From: Desulfobulbaceae bacterium BRH_c16a
GTDB taxonomy: Bacteria > Desulfobacterota > Desulfobulbia > Desulfobulbales > Desulfocapsaceae
NCBI GenBank assembly: GCA_000961725.1
Contig: LADS01000042.1
Location: forward strand, 1 to 39,333
Length of the DNA stretch: 39,333 nucleotides
Direction: 5' to 3'
How positions within the stretch are numbered: position 1 is the stretch's first letter; every line of letters starts with the position of its first letter. A model generated the notes under the pieces. It saw only the letters and a list, made by a program, of their open reading frames with translations, did no database searches and was not told the DNA's origin. The position numbers and the translations under genes were made by a program. This document shows positions 6,888 through 16,581 of the stretch, piece after piece.

Positions 6888-8843
6888 TCAAAAGGCGATA
6901 TGGCTGAGTGATTTCATGATGAGGGCGAATCCCATGGCAAACATGCCGGAGAGGCCCATGCCGCATGAGAAGCCGGCCAGCAGGACCGGGGCGTACTGCC
7001 GCCACATCGGGCCGTACTTTTTCAGGAAGAAATACCTGCCGAGAAACGCGCCGAGCACCTCCAGGATAAGACCGTGGGGCGTGGATTGGCCGAGCCCCCG
7101 CACCACCCCGTAGATAAGAAGAACCGGCAGCCCGATCAAGCTGAGAACCGCATACATCAGTAACCCGAAGCCAAGGCCTGAAAAGACGGTCATACCGTCC
7201 AGGGCCTGGTAGAACATCGAGTTGCCTTCCAGAGTTGAGGTCTGCATGAGCAGGGTGTTCAAGGCCTGGAGATGCCATAGCTCCTGGGCATACGGATAGC
7301 TCGACGAAGGGATGGGGGCGAGCCGCCAGATGAACTGCGAGAACATCAGGCTGGCGATCATGACGATGGGGAAAACCAGCAGCTCAGCCTTGATAATGCC
7401 GCGCAGGGACGTCCCGGTGAGCTCGATCTGGCGGAACTGAACCGTTGCCTCTCCGTAGTTATGAATGGGAATAGGTGCATACCAGATCTCGATGCCCTGA
7501 TAGCCGAAAAACCGGGCTCCGGCAATAAAGCTTGCCTCGCGAACCAGGGGAAGGCTGACGAACTGGCCGGCGATGCCTTCCATCCGCGCGGTGATGTACG
7601 AAATGATCGGGGTGTAGATAAAACCGTAGGCCAGAAAGAACAGCCAGGGGAAAGTAGGCACCAGCCAGACACAGAGTCCGACATAGGCGAGGGTGGAGAA
7701 GAAATAGATGGCAATGGCTATCCAGAAATTGAAGTCTCCCCGTCCCGGCGGCGGATGGAAAAGATCGTGCATGGTGCCCCGGCCTTCCTTGCCGCGGAAG
7801 GAATGGATGACGCTCCACACGCCGATAAAGCCGATGGCAAGACCCAGACCAATGCCGAAACTCATGTAGAAATCGAAATTGTTGGCAAAGACCGTGTCGA
7901 CGGTTGCCATGCCGGGATGCCATCTGTTGAGGATTCCCCAGGAATAAAGAAGGGGATTGAGGATGATGGTGATGATAAGGCCGACCAATCCGCCCATGAC
8001 GGCCCAGAAGGGCAGGACCATGCCGATGAAGATCAGCCCCAGGTCGAGTTGCAGACCCATGGCGACGGCGGGCAGGATACTTTCGGTGTAGCCGGTGAGT
8101 TCGATCCAGGGGATCGGGATCAGCCGGATCTGCTCGGTAAAGATGAGACCGGAGATAATGGGCAGAAGGACATATATAAATCCGAAGGCAAGCCCGATCA
8201 CGCCGCCGATCGAAAAGACCCGCCATTTCCAGCTCTCTTTTTTCTCTTCTTTCGACTCAGCCAGGGCCATGGTGCCAAGTGCCGCCACCGGGGCCATGGG
8301 GAAAGGCAGTTTTTCGACATCGGAGGTTATCCGGTAGAGGGCGTAGCCGAGGCCGAAATGGTCGATCCGTTGAATGATCTGGGATCCGACCAGGAGGAGA
8401 ATGGGAATGAGCCAGTCCCGGTTGAAAAAAGATCGATCGATCATCGACTGCGATTCCGGTCCAGGTGCGACCCAGGCGGGAATGAATTCGGTAACGCCGA
8501 GCATCCGCGCCGCATCGGATTGAACCAGATACTGATTCCACAGCAGACCGGAGAACGGGGAGGCTAAAGCGGCCCCGGCCATATAATAAAGAAGAAAAAT
8601 TTCCTGCTGCTTGAGGTCGGAGTGGGCTCTTTTGGCGATTTCGGCAAAAAGGATGATGGTCACCCAGCGGGCGGCCGGACCGATTCCCTGGCCGATCACC
8701 AGTTGCAGGTACATCGATCCGGGCATCATCAGAAAACCGATAAAGATGGCGCCGATGATGGTCTTCCAGTCGAAGCCCTCTTCGAAGTGGCTTGGCGTCG
8801 GGAGCAGGTCGCGATATTCTTTCAGTTCCTTGTCATCGTACAT
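6888..8843 (-). CDS. Polytopic membrane protein, OPT/peptide-transporter-like
   Basis: 651 residues from ATG 8843, chosen because AAGGG lies 9 nt upstream; ATG 8852 would sit right on that site. The protein has about a dozen or more hydrophobic helices, starting after a 25-residue cytosolic N-terminus (YDDKELKEYRDLLPTPSHFEEG). Conserved-looking stretches include MMPGSMYLQLVIGQGIGPAA, ITSDVEKLPFPMAPVAALG and YITARMEGIAGQFVSLPLV. The architecture resembles oligopeptide-transporter-like families and appears related to its upstream neighbour at 8914. A 70-bp gap separates the two, so they probably function as a pair. No substrate can be inferred. With the preceding ABC/peptidase-like genes, it may belong to an envelope export or assembly machine. 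Confidence 0.75.
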   Translation of the reverse strand: MYDDKELKEYRDLLPTPSHFEEGFDWKTIIGAIFIGFLMMPGSMYLQLVIGQGIGPAARWVTIILFAEIAKRAHSDLKQQEIFLLYYMAGAALASPFSGLLWNQYLVQSDAARMLGVTEFIPAWVAPGPESQSMIDRSFFNRDWLIPILLLVGSQIIQRIDHFGLGYALYRITSDVEKLPFPMAPVAALGTMALAESKEEKKESWKWRVFSIGGVIGLAFGFIYVLLPIISGLIFTEQIRLIPIPWIELTGYTESILPAVAMGLQLDLGLIFIGMVLPFWAVMGGLVGLIITIILNPLLYSWGILNRWHPGMATVDTVFANNFDFYMSFGIGLGLAIGFIGVWSVIHSFRGKEGRGTMHDLFHPPPGRGDFNFWIAIAIYFFSTLAYVGLCVWLVPTFPWLFFLAYGFIYTPIISYITARMEGIAGQFVSLPLVREASFIAGARFFGYQGIEIWYAPIPIHNYGEATVQFRQIELTGTSLRGIIKAELLVFPIVMIASLMFSQFIWRLAPIPSSSYPYAQELWHLQALNTLLMQTSTLEGNSMFYQALDGMTVFSGLGFGLLMYAVLSLIGLPVLLIYGVVRGLGQSTPHGLILEVLGAFLGRYFFLKKYGPMWRQYAPVLLAGFSCGMGLSGMFAMGFALIMKSLSHIAF

Positions 8844-8913
8844 GGCTGGCATCCCTTGCCTGGAAGTTGGAGTTTTGGTGTTGCATTAGACTCCGTTCAC
8901 AATAGATAAGGCA

Positions 8914-10914
8914 CTAATCCGGCAAAACCTGGTAACTCACATCGGTAAACAAGCCCAAGAGAGCCCAGCTGCCGCCCATCACAAAATCGCCGATAATCAA
9001 GCCGATAAAAAAATACTGCAGTTTTCTGAACAGAACTATTCCGCCATAGCGCATGCAAAGGGCGTTGCAGGCCCAGCCGATGAAAAAACTGATCCATAAA
9101 ATACGCATCGCCGAACTGTAGGCGGTGAGGTAGCCGATCGGATGGATCGGCCACCAGTAGAATCGGTGGTAGCAGGTGACGAGGAGGAGCATCGCCAGGG
9201 CTCCCATCACTGTAAAAATCATGACCCAGTTGCCGGTCGGTATGTCGGCGGCGATCAGCCTGTAGATATTTTCATACACCGTGGTTGTCGTTTGAATGGC
9301 CCAGTCGAGCTGCAGCTCCCTGATGCCATAACGATAACAGAGGGTCATCATGGCGACGATGGATGCCGCCATCGATGCCACAATAGTCAGGGCCAGGCCG
9401 GAGAAAAGGAGCAGGCCGGGTCTGCTGTTCTGCTGCAGGTGGCGGGCATGAAGCAGGGAGGGCATCAGCGATTCCCGCAGATCGACAAACAGGACCTTCT
9501 GGCTCATGCCGGCAAGGAGCCCGCCGACTCCGGCAAACATCTTGGTGCCGAATAAGGCGATCAGCCCGTCGGTGGGTGCGGCGGTGAGGGTGAAATAGGC
9601 AAGGCCGCCCTGGCAGATGATCCGGGTCGCCACAATCATGATCATGAAAAAAGCACCTACTACCAGCAATGCCGTCGACGGATCCATGCCAAGGCGGATA
9701 TACCACCAGATAATCATGGCAAAACCGAGAATCGCTCCCCAGAAAGAGATCCGCACATCCAGCCATTCCGATCTGCCCGACGATGGTTTTTTCAGGAAGA
9801 ATGACTGGCGGCAGACATCGAGAAGGTGGATTCTTGCCAGCCAGACGAGAAAAAGGAAAAATATGCCGTAGGCACCGAGCATCTGCATCTCTTCGGGGCG
9901 TGCGAGCGTCGGTCCGAAGGTAACGCCCAGTTCGGCTGCCGGAATTGAATACCCGAGAAGCGCCAGAATGCCGTACAGGAAGGAAACCGCGATAAAAAAG
10001 AACCAGAAGGAAAACGAGATCTGCCGTGAAGTTAAAAAGGCGAAACCGATAAAAGAAGGATAGAGGTAGATTTTCAGTTTCTGAAAGCCGGTGAAAATAC
10101 CGCTTTCCGGGAAGTAGGAGCCGGCCAGAAAAAGCGTCGGGATCGCCGGAACAGATGGGTAGTAAAGACTCAGGCCATTCAGCAGATGGATAAAAACGGG
10201 AATTGTCAGACCGGCCAGAAGAAAGCGGTTGAGAAAGAAACCGGCGGTTTGCCCCTCACTCATTGCTTTGCCGATCATCTCGGGAACTTTCAACAGGGGA
10301 AAGTTCATGCGCTCGTTATGGATCCACTGCCTGGAGAGGATATTGATAAGAAAAAGCATGACCAGGTAGGAGAGCAGGATAAAGAGTCCCCAGAGCATAA
10401 GCGGCGGCAGCCAGGCCGACCAGGGAATAGCCCGGACGACTTCAAGCCAGGTCATGTCCCGGCCGCCGCTTATGCCTTCATAGAGCAATTCGATGGCATG
10501 AGGGTCGGACGGCGTGAGAGCCGGGGGGATCAGCGGGTGGAGGGTTTCGTCCCAGCGGTTCCCGGAGCCGGCTAAGTAAATCGGGGCGGTAAGGTTGATA
10601 AGAAAGGTTCGCGCCAGGCCGGTATAGGCGATGCCGGAACCGATGACCATTTCAATCCAGACGACCAGCAGCTCAGGTCCGGTCAGCAGCAGTGAGGCGC
10701 GGAACAGCCGGGCAACCGCAGTGATGGCGATGGCGAGCAGGATGAAGATAAAAAAGGGTGCAAGCGGGAAGTGACCGCCGCCTAAAGGGGTGGCCCTGAG
10801 ATAGATATTGTTGTAGGGGGTCAACAGGCAGATGGCCACAGCCAGAACGAGGCCGAGGAGCGGAGCCCGCAGACGAAGGATGAGAGGAGGCGTAGCGGCG
10901 GCAACGACTGTCAT
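8914..10914 (-). CDS. Large polytopic membrane protein, DUF6785/DUF6784-like
   Basis: 666 residues from ATG 10914. This start is 1 nt beyond the TGA of the upstream gene (10916-10918) and has GGAGGT 8 nt upstream. An upstream in-frame start at 10983 would overlap the neighbour by 68 bp and is disfavoured. About 13-14 hydrophobic helices are visible. The N-terminal part (LRLRAPLLGLVLAVAICLLTPYNN) and the C-terminal part (HPIGYLTAYSSAMRILWISF... MRYGGIVLFRKLQYFFIGLI) match my memory of the paired Pfam families DUF6785 and DUF6784; that assignment is from recall. Function is unknown in these families. Tight coupling to the M28-FtsX fusion gene suggests one complex or pathway. Confidence 0.75.
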   Translation of the reverse strand: MTVVAAATPPLILRLRAPLLGLVLAVAICLLTPYNNIYLRATPLGGGHFPLAPFFIFILLAIAITAVARLFRASLLLTGPELLVVWIEMVIGSGIAYTGLARTFLINLTAPIYLAGSGNRWDETLHPLIPPALTPSDPHAIELLYEGISGGRDMTWLEVVRAIPWSAWLPPLMLWGLFILLSYLVMLFLINILSRQWIHNERMNFPLLKVPEMIGKAMSEGQTAGFFLNRFLLAGLTIPVFIHLLNGLSLYYPSVPAIPTLFLAGSYFPESGIFTGFQKLKIYLYPSFIGFAFLTSRQISFSFWFFFIAVSFLYGILALLGYSIPAAELGVTFGPTLARPEEMQMLGAYGIFFLFLVWLARIHLLDVCRQSFFLKKPSSGRSEWLDVRISFWGAILGFAMIIWWYIRLGMDPSTALLVVGAFFMIMIVATRIICQGGLAYFTLTAAPTDGLIALFGTKMFAGVGGLLAGMSQKVLFVDLRESLMPSLLHARHLQQNSRPGLLLFSGLALTIVASMAASIVAMMTLCYRYGIRELQLDWAIQTTTTVYENIYRLIAADIPTGNWVMIFTVMGALAMLLLVTCYHRFYWWPIHPIGYLTAYSSAMRILWISFFIGWACNALCMRYGGIVLFRKLQYFFIGLIIGDFVMGGSWALLGLFTDVSYQVLPD

Positions 10915-10915
10915 T

Positions 10916-13900
10916 TCAGGACACCTCCCGGATGAGGTCGTCGGCGGCAACGACCCTTTGAAAGGATTTCCGCAGATGGTCATGGGTGGTGTCGTCCAGA
11001 GAACGCCAGACCAGCAGTTGCCGGCGAATCTCGTGGAGAAACGCGGTATTGATGCGTTGCCAGATGCCTGATTCGCCCGATTGCCGGTAGAGGGTTATCT
11101 TGATTTCCAGAAAGTCCCGGCCCTCCCGGGCCGGACAGAACTGGATGTCGACAGTCTGCATAATGCCGAAATCGAAGGGCGCAAGCCATACATCGGTGCG
11201 GATGTGCAGGCACTTGAGCTCGTGGGGAGAATCCGATTCTTTCACCATCCTGACAATTTCACCGACAGTCGAGCAGCTGAACACCACCTGCACCTCGCCG
11301 GTCGAGAACAGGCCGTGGGAGATGTCGCGGTGACTGGCCAGGTAATTGTAGACGAACCCGCCGATACTCTCGTGCTCCTGAAATTTCATGAGAAAAGGCA
11401 GGGTGACGAGGATGCTGTTGTCGACCGGTTGCGGCAGCCTGAAGGTGCGGTTGACATCGGGGATGGCGATGCGGGCTGCGACTCTTGCCGGATACAGCAC
11501 CGAGATGAGGACCACCGTTATAACCAGACCCATGGCGGCCACCCCGGCAAGCGATGAATAGTTGACGGTGATCCCGGCCCAGAGAGGGGTGGCGCTGAAA
11601 AGAGCGGCGGAAATCTGGGCGACCAGATAGCCGATGACAACGGAAATGACGGCCAGAGCCATTGCCTCGGCGACAAAGAGAAAGCCGACATGGGAAGGGG
11701 CAAGACCCACCGAGGTATAGACCCCGATTTCTCCCTTGCGCTCATAGACCGAGCTGATCATGGTGTTCAGGACAATGAGTACCGAGATAAGCAGGGGAAT
11801 GATGATATTGGGAACTCCGCTGTAATTGAGGGTGTCGCTGATATTGTAAAGCCATACCCCGTCCGGTTCGCCGGTGAAGATCGCCAGGCTGAAACGGTCG
11901 GTGAGACCGGCGGCGATTACGCCGATAGTGTCCGGATCATCCAGTTTGATTGCGACGTTTTTCAGCTTGCCGCCGGCTGCGAGAAGGGTTCCGGCAGGGA
12001 TAATAGCGGTCTGGCCGGCCGGAATATGCCGATACCTGCTCTGAAAGGAGCGAATGTCCTCGCCCGATTCAAGTGCCTCAAATTCCTCTTCAGCCATCTC
12101 TCTGCCGGCTTCTTCCGGAAAGATGACCGGAGTCAGCGGTTCGCCGTCGAGGTCGAGCGCCTTTTCCAGTGCATCCGCCCGGAAAGTGCCGATCACGGTG
12201 TAAGGCGAGCCCATCAGGGTTATGGTCTCTTCGCTGGACGTGGCGATTCCCAGCCGGGCGGCCATGCCTTCTTCGAGAATGATAGCCAGCTTATCCTCAT
12301 CGTTGAACCAGCGGCCGGATGTGAGGATGGTGTCGAGGCCGGTAACATGGGCCTCATTGGGGCTCAGACCGATGAGTCCCTTGATTTCGATTTCCCGACC
12401 GTCTCGCCGCAACGGGACAATGACCGGGCGCGAAGGATCGCGGCCTTCCAGCCAGACCCGGGGGGCAGGTTTGCTGTCTGCCGGCATGCTGCCTACGAGA
12501 ATGTCCGTCGCCTGGGGCGGCAGGCTCTGCGAGTTGACTTTTTTCAGCAGCAGGCCCTGGTAAGGCGCCAGAGGTTGAAAGGCCAGGCGCACCTGCTGCC
12601 GGTTCGATTTGATGGTAGTAAAACTCATGATGGTAAAAGTCAGGATCACGAGGGTCGTACAGGTTAAAATGGTCCGCAGCCGCCTTCTCCGTAAGTTCGA
12701 GATGCCAAGAAAAAATGCCGCGACGAAGGCGTTCCAGCGACTGATCTCCTCCGGCCGTTTGTGGGAGGTTCGGCGTTGCAGGAGAATCATCTCGTCCTCG
12801 AAACGGAAAAAAATGATAAGGGTCACCATGAAGGAGAGGCTGATGATGAAAAATGCCAGAATTATCACCATCGGGCTGTAGGCCAGCTGAAAGGCCGGAT
12901 GGACGTTGTAGATGACGGCGATGACCAGCACGAGGATGGCCGAAAATCCCACGATCCGCTTGTAGATACCGGCGAAATTGAAAATAAACCGTTCCATGAC
13001 GAAGGCAAACGGCACGAACAGGGCTATATAAAAAAGGACACCGAAGAGGACATCCTTCTGGGTCTTGGAGATTTGCACATAGACCCGGGCCGCCAGCGCC
13101 AGTGCTTCCGCCGCCGCCTCTTTGCCGGTCGAGTAGGTGAAGGTCGCAAGGCTGTCACTGCTTTTCTGCAGGGCAGCAAGGCCCCTGTTCTTCAGATCGT
13201 CGATTTTCTCGTCGTAGATACCGTGGCTTTCGAGATTGTCGATACGGGGCAGAAGCAGGGTCCAGGCATCTTCGGCGGCATGATGGAGCGTGTTCGGAAT
13301 GGAAGGGTGGTCGTCGACCAGATAGCCGTGGCCGAGATCTTTCTCGGCCGACGCATTGGTGAGGATCATCTTGTTGGTAAGGACGGTATCCGAGAGAGTG
13401 AGTTTAAGCAGGGTTCCCGGCTCGGTATAGATGGAAGAGATGATCGAATCACGGGTATCGATCCGGCTGAACCAGTAATGTTCGGGAGGGGCGTCGCGTC
13501 TGCCGTCGAAGAGCTGGATCTTGGTCATGTAGGCGAAACTGCGCGGCTCAAGCAGGTCGAAGAGGGTCGTTTCCCGGCAATTGAACAGAACCAGATCGGT
13601 CTGCATCGATTTGCGCAGGAGCTTCAACCGGTAATTATCCTTGCCGGTCTCTTTCTTGTCGATGGCCCAGAGTGTCTCGCCGGTCTCTTCATCGAACCGG
13701 TATCCTTCGATAATCAGCTTATCGAGCACGTTCTTTTTATCGGCCACTCCTTTGACGGTGAAGCTGCCTGTTTCGCTTACCATGGCGTAGAACATGCTGT
13801 TGCCCTGATAGGCAAGAATAGCGGTGCCGCCGGCCGGATAGTTGGCAAAAAGCTCGCCCTGCAACAGCAGGTTGGCCCGGGCCGTGACAGTGACAAAACC

Positions 13901-15730
13901 GTCTCTTGGCAGGCCTCCGCCAGAGAGAGTATCGGCGCCGGTTATGCCGCTTACAAGTCTTGCGACCATCTCCGTCTGATCGATAACATACTGCCAATCG
14001 ACATGTTCAACCGTATCGCCGGGAGTACCCCACATGGCGCGGCTGTCCCCGGTGGTCACCAGACTGAGTCCCAGATAACCGGCCAGCGCGCTCACCTCCC
14101 CGCCCAGATTCGGCTGATCGAGCAGCCAGGAATCCCAGGTCTGCAGATGGCTGGGGCGGAGGGTGTCCTGATAGGCTGCCCGGCCGATCGGCTGCCCGGC
14201 AACCTGGGCCAGGATACCGGCCAGAGGGCTGTATATTGCAGTTCGATTTATGGTCGGTTTGAGATTATAGAGCCAGCCCCGGTGGAAACCGCCAACTCCG
14301 TTGCCGTGGCTCGAGAGATGCAGGCTGACGATGGCCTTAATCTGATAGTCACGGACTGTATCGCGCAGGCTGGATGCCGACTGCAGGGCCTGCTGCTGTC
14401 TTTCGATATCTTCGGCAACCGCTTTATTTCTGGCAATAGCCTTGGGCAGAAGCTGCCGAAACAGCAGGTCTTCTTCCTCGTTCAGCTGGTCGAAGCCTGT
14501 CGCCCAGCCCAGCCTTCGGTAAATGAGCCGGCGGTTGGCCGTCTGCTTGATCAGGTTTTTGGTTTCCGTTGTCTGGGTGCCAAGCCGGAGTTGTATCAGC
14601 TGCCTGGACACTTCATCGACGGAATGGTCGAGACTTTGGCGAATGGCCTTGGCGAGGAGGTTGTCCCGGTCCTGATCTTTTGCCAGAGGAAATACAAGAT
14701 TTTCCAGGATTTCCAGGTTGGCTTCGGTTTCTTTCAGATTTTTCTGCAGCTGTTGCTTCTGATTGCGAAGATCCTTCGACCTGGCGCTGATGCTCCAGAT
14801 AAAATCGCGCATTCCCGCAAGTGCCTGAGCCCGGCCGCTGGTGGCCAGGAGGAGAATCGATTGTTCCTGAGGGTGGCTGACGAGTGATTTGGCCACCTCA
14901 AGCAGAGTGGCGATCGACGTAGCGGCGTCTGCCCCGGGCGAATCGCCGACGATAAACTCTTCCGTGTCAAAAAAAGCCTCGAGGATAATAAGGTCCTCTT
15001 TGCGCTCCGGGTTCGTGCCTTCGATGAGAGCGTAAATATTTTTTGCCAGCCGGTTCTTCCAGAAGGCATTTGCCTCGAGTTGCACTCGGGGGTTCAGGGG
15101 AAGATCCTGGATTTCCAATTGGCCGAATATCTGTTCCGCCACCGGGCGTTGCAGCCAGAAGCAGGGAAACTGCAACGGCGTGAGCTCTTTTTTTTCGGTA
15201 AAAAAAATGCGACCGGGACTATCGTCGTCGGCGAGAAATACAGCAGCTTTTGCGCCAATGGAAGCGAGCTGTTGCCAGTTTCTGCCGGAGTCGAAGTCGA
15301 GCAGGACGATGCTGTCACGCAGATCCTTGCCGTCGAGATCTTCGAGGTTGCCGCTGCCGACGTAGTAGAGGGGGGCGGAAATGGTTCCGTCGATCGCCTG
15401 GGGGGTAATGGCGTTGTTGGTAAAGGAGGCAAGGGGAAGGATATTGCCGTCTATCGTCAGGTTGGCTCCAAGGAATTCGCGGACCGGGATCTCGTATTCG
15501 TGTGTCTGAGGCTCTAGCCCCAAATCCCGCAGCTGCTGTTCAATAAAAGATGCGGCCTTGGTATAGCCCGGCGATCCTGTTGCCCTGCTGCCGAAACTGC
15601 TCATTGCGGCAATGGTTTCGCGGACTGATGGTGCGTCGACTGCTCCCCATCCCGGCACCGGAAAGGTGAACTGAGTGGCGAAGAAGACAAAGAGAAGAAC
15701 GACCGTCTGAGAGAGAGTTTTTGTCGTCAT
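10916..15730 (-). CDS. M28-peptidase-like domain fused to FtsX/MacB-type ABC permease
   Basis: 1604 residues from ATG 15730 (AAGG 6 nt upstream). Domains: signal peptide or first helix (about 5-30); an M28 aminopeptidase-like domain (about 35-600) holding a long helical insert (about 315-465); a beta-rich region (about 610-800); membrane helices at about 893-975; then an FtsX module with TM1 near 1020-1040, an extracytoplasmic domain to about 1300, and TM2-4 (NTMISSVYERKGEIGVYTSV is the FtsX signature); and a soluble tail of about 180 residues. The M28 metal and catalytic residues appear lost: FFD replaces HxD, GADAAT replaces GAxDN, and SGRAQALAG replaces the EE motif. It is probably a non-catalytic binding domain tethered to a transporter. 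The ATPase and a second FtsX protein are encoded just upstream. Confidence 0.88.
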   Translation of the reverse strand: MTTKTLSQTVVLLFVFFATQFTFPVPGWGAVDAPSVRETIAAMSSFGSRATGSPGYTKAASFIEQQLRDLGLEPQTHEYEIPVREFLGANLTIDGNILPLASFTNNAITPQAIDGTISAPLYYVGSGNLEDLDGKDLRDSIVLLDFDSGRNWQQLASIGAKAAVFLADDDSPGRIFFTEKKELTPLQFPCFWLQRPVAEQIFGQLEIQDLPLNPRVQLEANAFWKNRLAKNIYALIEGTNPERKEDLIILEAFFDTEEFIVGDSPGADAATSIATLLEVAKSLVSHPQEQSILLLATSGRAQALAGMRDFIWSISARSKDLRNQKQQLQKNLKETEANLEILENLVFPLAKDQDRDNLLAKAIRQSLDHSVDEVSRQLIQLRLGTQTTETKNLIKQTANRRLIYRRLGWATGFDQLNEEEDLLFRQLLPKAIARNKAVAEDIERQQQALQSASSLRDTVRDYQIKAIVSLHLSSHGNGVGGFHRGWLYNLKPTINRTAIYSPLAGILAQVAGQPIGRAAYQDTLRPSHLQTWDSWLLDQPNLGGEVSALAGYLGLSLVTTGDSRAMWGTPGDTVEHVDWQYVIDQTEMVARLVSGITGADTLSGGGLPRDGFVTVTARANLLLQGELFANYPAGGTAILAYQGNSMFYAMVSETGSFTVKGVADKKNVLDKLIIEGYRFDEETGETLWAIDKKETGKDNYRLKLLRKSMQTDLVLFNCRETTLFDLLEPRSFAYMTKIQLFDGRRDAPPEHYWFSRIDTRDSIISSIYTEPGTLLKLTLSDTVLTNKMILTNASAEKDLGHGYLVDDHPSIPNTLHHAAEDAWTLLLPRIDNLESHGIYDEKIDDLKNRGLAALQKSSDSLATFTYSTGKEAAAEALALAARVYVQISKTQKDVLFGVLFYIALFVPFAFVMERFIFNFAGIYKRIVGFSAILVLVIAVIYNVHPAFQLAYSPMVIILAFFIISLSFMVTLIIFFRFEDEMILLQRRTSHKRPEEISRWNAFVAAFFLGISNLRRRRLRTILTCTTLVILTFTIMSFTTIKSNRQQVRLAFQPLAPYQGLLLKKVNSQSLPPQATDILVGSMPADSKPAPRVWLEGRDPSRPVIVPLRRDGREIEIKGLIGLSPNEAHVTGLDTILTSGRWFNDEDKLAIILEEGMAARLGIATSSEETITLMGSPYTVIGTFRADALEKALDLDGEPLTPVIFPEEAGREMAEEEFEALESGEDIRSFQSRYRHIPAGQTAIIPAGTLLAAGGKLKNVAIKLDDPDTIGVIAAGLTDRFSLAIFTGEPDGVWLYNISDTLNYSGVPNIIIPLLISVLIVLNTMISSVYERKGEIGVYTSVGLAPSHVGFLFVAEAMALAVISVVIGYLVAQISAALFSATPLWAGITVNYSSLAGVAAMGLVITVVLISVLYPARVAARIAIPDVNRTFRLPQPVDNSILVTLPFLMKFQEHESIGGFVYNYLASHRDISHGLFSTGEVQVVFSCSTVGEIVRMVKESDSPHELKCLHIRTDVWLAPFDFGIMQTVDIQFCPAREGRDFLEIKITLYRQSGESGIWQRINTAFLHEIRRQLLVWRSLDDTTHDHLRKSFQRVVAADDLIREVS

Positions 15731-15801
15731 CAAAGGCCTTACGTTAAATCGTGGTATGCATATTACGACATGTCATATGAAATCCTTTATGGCGTGATAG
15801 A

Positions 15802-16542
15802 TCAAGAGTGAGCGGCGGCAAGGCCTCCTGTTCTAATATCAAGTTCACTCCTTTCCTGAATCTTATCGATTCTGCCGTCCCTGATCCACACCACCTGGTC
15901 GGAGACGTTCAGCATTTTATAGTCGTGGGTAGCGGAAATGACGGTTACGCCTCGCTCGAGACTCAGCTCCTTCAGCAGCCGGATTATATCTTCACCCGTG
16001 GTGAGATCCAGATTTCCGGTCGGTTCATCGGCGAGGATAATTGCCGGGCTGTTGGCCAGAGCCCTGGCCACCGCCACCCGCTGCTGCTGTCCGCCGGAAA
16101 GCTCCGAGGGCCGGTGGGTGTGGCGGCCGGTGAGACCCACCAGATCGAGCAGCTCCATGCCGCGCTGCATCGCCTGGTCGTTTGACACTCCGGCAAAGGT
16201 CATGGGAATGGTGATATTTTCCAGCGCAGTCATGACCGGGATGAGGTTGAAGGTTTGAAAAATGTAGCCGATTTTCCGGCAGCGCAGCCAGGCCAGCTCA
16301 TAGGCATCGAGCTGGGCGATATCCACCTCGTCGATGAACACCTTGCCGCTGGTCGGCTTGTCGAGTCCGCCGATCATATTAAAGAGAGTGGATTTTCCGG
16401 ACCCCGATGGTCCCATGATCGAGATGTATTTGCCGGTTTCTATTTCCAGGTCGATGCCTTTCAGGACACTGACGACGATTTTTCCGAGTTCAAAGTCCTT
16501 GGTTACTTCCGAGACGCGAACTATTTTCTTCTTGTCGATCAT
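15802..16542 (-). CDS. ABC transporter ATPase, LolD/MacB type
   Basis: 246 residues from ATG 16542 (GGAG 9 nt upstream). All nucleotide-binding motifs are intact: Walker A GPSGSGKS (about 44-51), Q-loop Q96, signature LSGGQ (148-152), Walker B IILADEP with E173, and switch His in SATHD (H206). Sequence and length match the LolD/MacB/FtsE-like class that powers FtsX-fold permeases by a mechanotransmission mechanism instead of moving substrate through the membrane. It sits between the small FtsX gene (40 bp upstream) and the M28-FtsX fusion (about 70 bp downstream), so the working transporter is probably one ATPase dimer with these two unequal permeases. Confidence 0.93.
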   Translation of the reverse strand: MIDKKKIVRVSEVTKDFELGKIVVSVLKGIDLEIETGKYISIMGPSGSGKSTLFNMIGGLDKPTSGKVFIDEVDIAQLDAYELAWLRCRKIGYIFQTFNLIPVMTALENITIPMTFAGVSNDQAMQRGMELLDLVGLTGRHTHRPSELSGGQQQRVAVARALANSPAIILADEPTGNLDLTTGEDIIRLLKELSLERGVTVISATHDYKMLNVSDQVVWIRDGRIDKIQERSELDIRTGGLAAAHS

Positions 16543-16581
16543 TGCGTTACGCTCCTGTCTCTGGATTTTCCGGCGGACCGG

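Noticed and set aside
7461..8567. 368-codon plus-strand open frame
   Set aside because: Antisense to the OPT-like membrane protein gene. The acidic, Asp/Gly/His-rich product is the usual mirror image of hydrophobic codons.
12761..14887. 708-codon open frame on the plus strand
   Set aside because: It lies entirely antisense to the M28-FtsX gene, whose minus frame has clear FtsX and M28 features. The plus frame has none and no ribosome binding site.
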